Source: WJJR01 sp964440935 (GTDB lineage Bacteria > Zixibacteria > MSB-5A5 > WJJR01). Taken from it: a stretch of DNA of 8,013 nucleotides. The stretch covers positions 1 through 8,013 of the forward strand of contig CAYTTY010000078.1 in NCBI GenBank assembly GCA_964440935.1, given 5' to 3'. The notes beneath the pieces were generated by a model. That model had not been told where the DNA came from. It saw only the letters and a list, made by a program, of their open reading frames with translations, and did no database searches. Positions 7,199 through 8,013 of this stretch are shown here, piece after piece (position 1 is the stretch's first letter; each line of letters opens with the position of its first letter). The position numbers were made by a program, and so were the translations under genes.

Positions 7199-7352
7199 AG
7201 GGGCATGTTGAATAACCCCCGAGAATCAGAGCCTTCGGGAGGGCGAGCCTCCCGGCGAGCCGCAACCGCATGTTCCACACGGCGGCTCGGCGGGAGCCTC
7301 GCCCTCCCCAGTCTGAGGTGATGATAGTCGGCAGGTTTTTCAACACGCCCCT
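7199..7352 (+). mobile_element. MITE-like palindromic element A, copy A1
   Basis: The element is 154 bp with terminal inverted repeats AGGGGCATGTTGAA (7199-7212) and TTCAACACGCCCCT (7339-7352), matching at 13 of 14 positions. Inside, a 27-base arm at 7237-7263 pairs with 7282-7308 with two mismatches around an 18-base loop, giving a very strong GC-rich hairpin. By eye it matches A2 at 145 of 154 positions. It is short, codes for nothing credible and has inverted ends, so it fits a non-autonomous mobile or REP/fold-back element. No transposase is present here to drive it. Open frames through it (GRASRRAA, TRRLGGSLALPS) are translated repeat. Confidence 0.8.
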
Positions 7353-7390
7353 TTATAGCGATTGTCAGAATTCCTGTCCGATTGAGATGT
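7353..7390 (+). repeat. R repeat, partial or diverged copy R2
   Basis: AGCGATTGTCAGAA (7357-7370) is identical to R1, then the sequence diverges from R1 and R3. TCCGATTGAG (7377-7386) instead matches the inverted left-edge copy R4. R2 abuts the end of A1 and is not followed by an A element but by a REP-like hairpin, so R and A are separable units. Confidence 0.7.
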
Positions 7391-7401
7391 CCCACACTGT
7401 C

Positions 7402-7421
7402 ATTCCCGCGAAAGCGGGAAT
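7402..7421. repeat. REP-like hairpin with ATTCCC...GGGAAT ends
   Basis: ATTCCCGC (7402-7409) and GCGGGAAT (7414-7421) form a perfect 8-bp stem closed by a GAAA tetraloop. The ATTCCC(N8)GGGAAT layout is that of the dRS3 repeats described in Neisseria, and similar short palindromes occur as interspersed repeats in many bacteria. Only one copy is in this window, so its multiplicity here is not shown. It may insert or serve as an integration target, as dRS3 does for filamentous phages in Neisseria; for this genome that is inference. Confidence 0.65.
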
Positions 7422-7464
7422 CCATTGTCTTCCTGCACAAGCACATACAACGATCGCGTGCGTC

Positions 7465-7689
7465 TAGTGTTCTGTCACGCGTGATATGTCGTAGGGCAGG
7501 AGCACTGCGCGTCCGTGACTTCGGAGACGGCGGGGGCGCTGGCAGCGCAGGGCTCCTGCCGATGGCGTTGTCGCGTGTCCGGCAGGAGCCCCGGGCGGGC
7601 AGCCGAATTGACCATGCCGAGCACGCATGGCGCCCGGTGCTCCTGCCCTACGGAATTCTGTCCGGCTCTTGGTGCATGACACGACACTA
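7465..7689 (+). mobile_element. Fold-back element B, complete copy B1
   Basis: This 225-bp unit has imperfect terminal inverted repeats, TAGTGTTCTGTCACGC (7465-7480) and GCATGACACGACACTA (7674-7689), matching at 13 of 16. Nested inside are CGTAGGGCAGGAGCAC (7490-7505) facing its perfect complement at 7637-7652, and GGGCTCCTGCCG (7550-7561) facing CGGCAGGAGCCC (7580-7591). The core GGCAGGAGC motif thus recurs in both orientations. The first 120 bases match B2 at 114 of 120 positions. It has MITE-like structure, begins and ends with TA, and carries no credible coding sequence. Confidence 0.78.
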
Positions 7690-7740
7690 TAACGATTGTC
7701 AGAAGTATTTTCCGTTTGTATTTGGGTGCCACGGGCCTAA
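7690..7740 (+). repeat. R repeat, copy R3
   Basis: Bases 7693-7738 are identical to R1 over 46 bases. R3 abuts the right end of element B1 on one side and leads straight into A2 on the other. The perfect conservation, compared with about 94% for the adjoining A element, suggests recent spread or conversion, or sequence constraint on R. Confidence 0.85.
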
Positions 7741-7894
7741 AGGGGCGTGTTGAAGGACACCCGAGAATCAGAGCCTTCGGGAGGGCGAGCCTCCCGGCGA
7801 GCCGCAACGGCATGTTCCACACGGCGGCTCGGCGGGAGCCTCGCCCTCCCCAGTCTGAGGTGATGATAGACAGCAGGTTTTGCAACACACCCCT
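7741..7894 (+). mobile_element. MITE-like palindromic element A, copy A2
   Basis: This copy has the same 154-bp length as A1 with nine substitutions and no indels. Its left end, AGGGGCGTGTTGAA (7741-7754), has the base that makes a perfect complement to the right end of A1. Its own right end, CAACACACCCCT (7883-7894), differs at one position from complementing its left end. The internal GC-rich hairpin is kept. It is followed immediately by B2, with which it shares the T at 7894, whereas A1 is followed by R2. Confidence 0.8.
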
Positions 7895-8013
7895 AGTGTT
7901 ATGTCACGCGTGATATGTCGTAGGGCAGGAGCACTGCGCGTCCGTGACGTTGGAGACTGCGGGAGCGATGGCAGCGCAGGGCTCCTGCCGATGGCGTTGT
8001 CGCGTGTCCGGCA
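7894..8013 (+). mobile_element. Fold-back element B, copy B2, cut by the window edge
   Basis: The first 120 bases of element B are present, with six substitutions against B1 (for example TAGTGTTATGTC in place of TAGTGTTCTGTC). They include the first arm of the outer 16-bp palindrome (7919-7934) and the first arm of the inner one (7979-7990). The closing arms lie beyond the window. An open frame read through it has no support as a gene. Confidence 0.78.

Noticed and set aside
7091..7913. Open frames within the repeat island (60-137 codons, both strands)
   Set aside because: They run across repeat boundaries and hairpin arms, have Arg/Ser/Pro-rich low-complexity products, and lack convincing ribosome binding sites. 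They are translated repeats.
7145..8013. CRISPR array
   Set aside because: Repeat units are 46-225 bp, irregularly spaced and of several types. There are no short evenly spaced repeats with unique spacers and no cas genes.

Overview
The window holds two large minus-strand genes for secreted proteins (124-2493 and 2809-6513). On the right they are followed by about 0.9 kb of nested, palindrome-rich repeats (7145-8013), and a diverged copy of one of those repeats lies inverted at the extreme left edge (22-55). Coding DNA is moderately GC-rich and both genes start with ATG behind a strong Shine-Dalgarno sequence. Large Sec-exported multidomain proteins ending in dockerin-like EF-hand pairs, together with MITE-like repeats that produce spurious Arg/Ser/Leu-rich open frames, suggest an uncultured bacterium of a candidate phylum in or near the FCB/PVC groups (Zixibacteria-, Latescibacteria- or Planctomycetes-like). 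This placement is inference; the window has no marker gene that could settle it.

Layout from left to right: an inverted R repeat (22-55); a hairpin suited to end the first gene (65-93); a subtilisin-family (S8) protease with signal peptide, propeptide, catalytic domain, PKD domain, cohesin-like module and C-terminal dockerin-like pair (124-2493); a 315-bp intergenic region with the protease upstream region and a 15-bp perfect-stem terminator for the next gene (2720-2750); a 1234-residue secreted protein with sialidase-type Asp-boxes, an Ig-like module, a large unassigned region and the same type of C-terminal module (2809-6513); a 631-bp non-coding region with possible leader structure and a distant candidate promoter (6514-7144); then a repeat island in the order R1-A1-R2-REP-like hairpin-B1-R3-A2-B2, with B2 cut by the window edge.

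The two genes share a direction but a strong terminator separates them, so they are probably adjacent independent units. What links them is the C-terminus. Both proteins end in a roughly 75-residue module with the same cysteine spacing (CxC, then 36 residues to the next Cys, then 35-36 to the last) and the same DA(V/L)DLN...LFFN/FFGG signature in both EF-hand-like repeats. That suggests a common docking, sorting or retention mechanism at the cell surface. The protease also carries a cohesin-like module, so a cohesin-dockerin type interaction is possible. I see no tRNA, rRNA, CRISPR array, transposase or defence genes.
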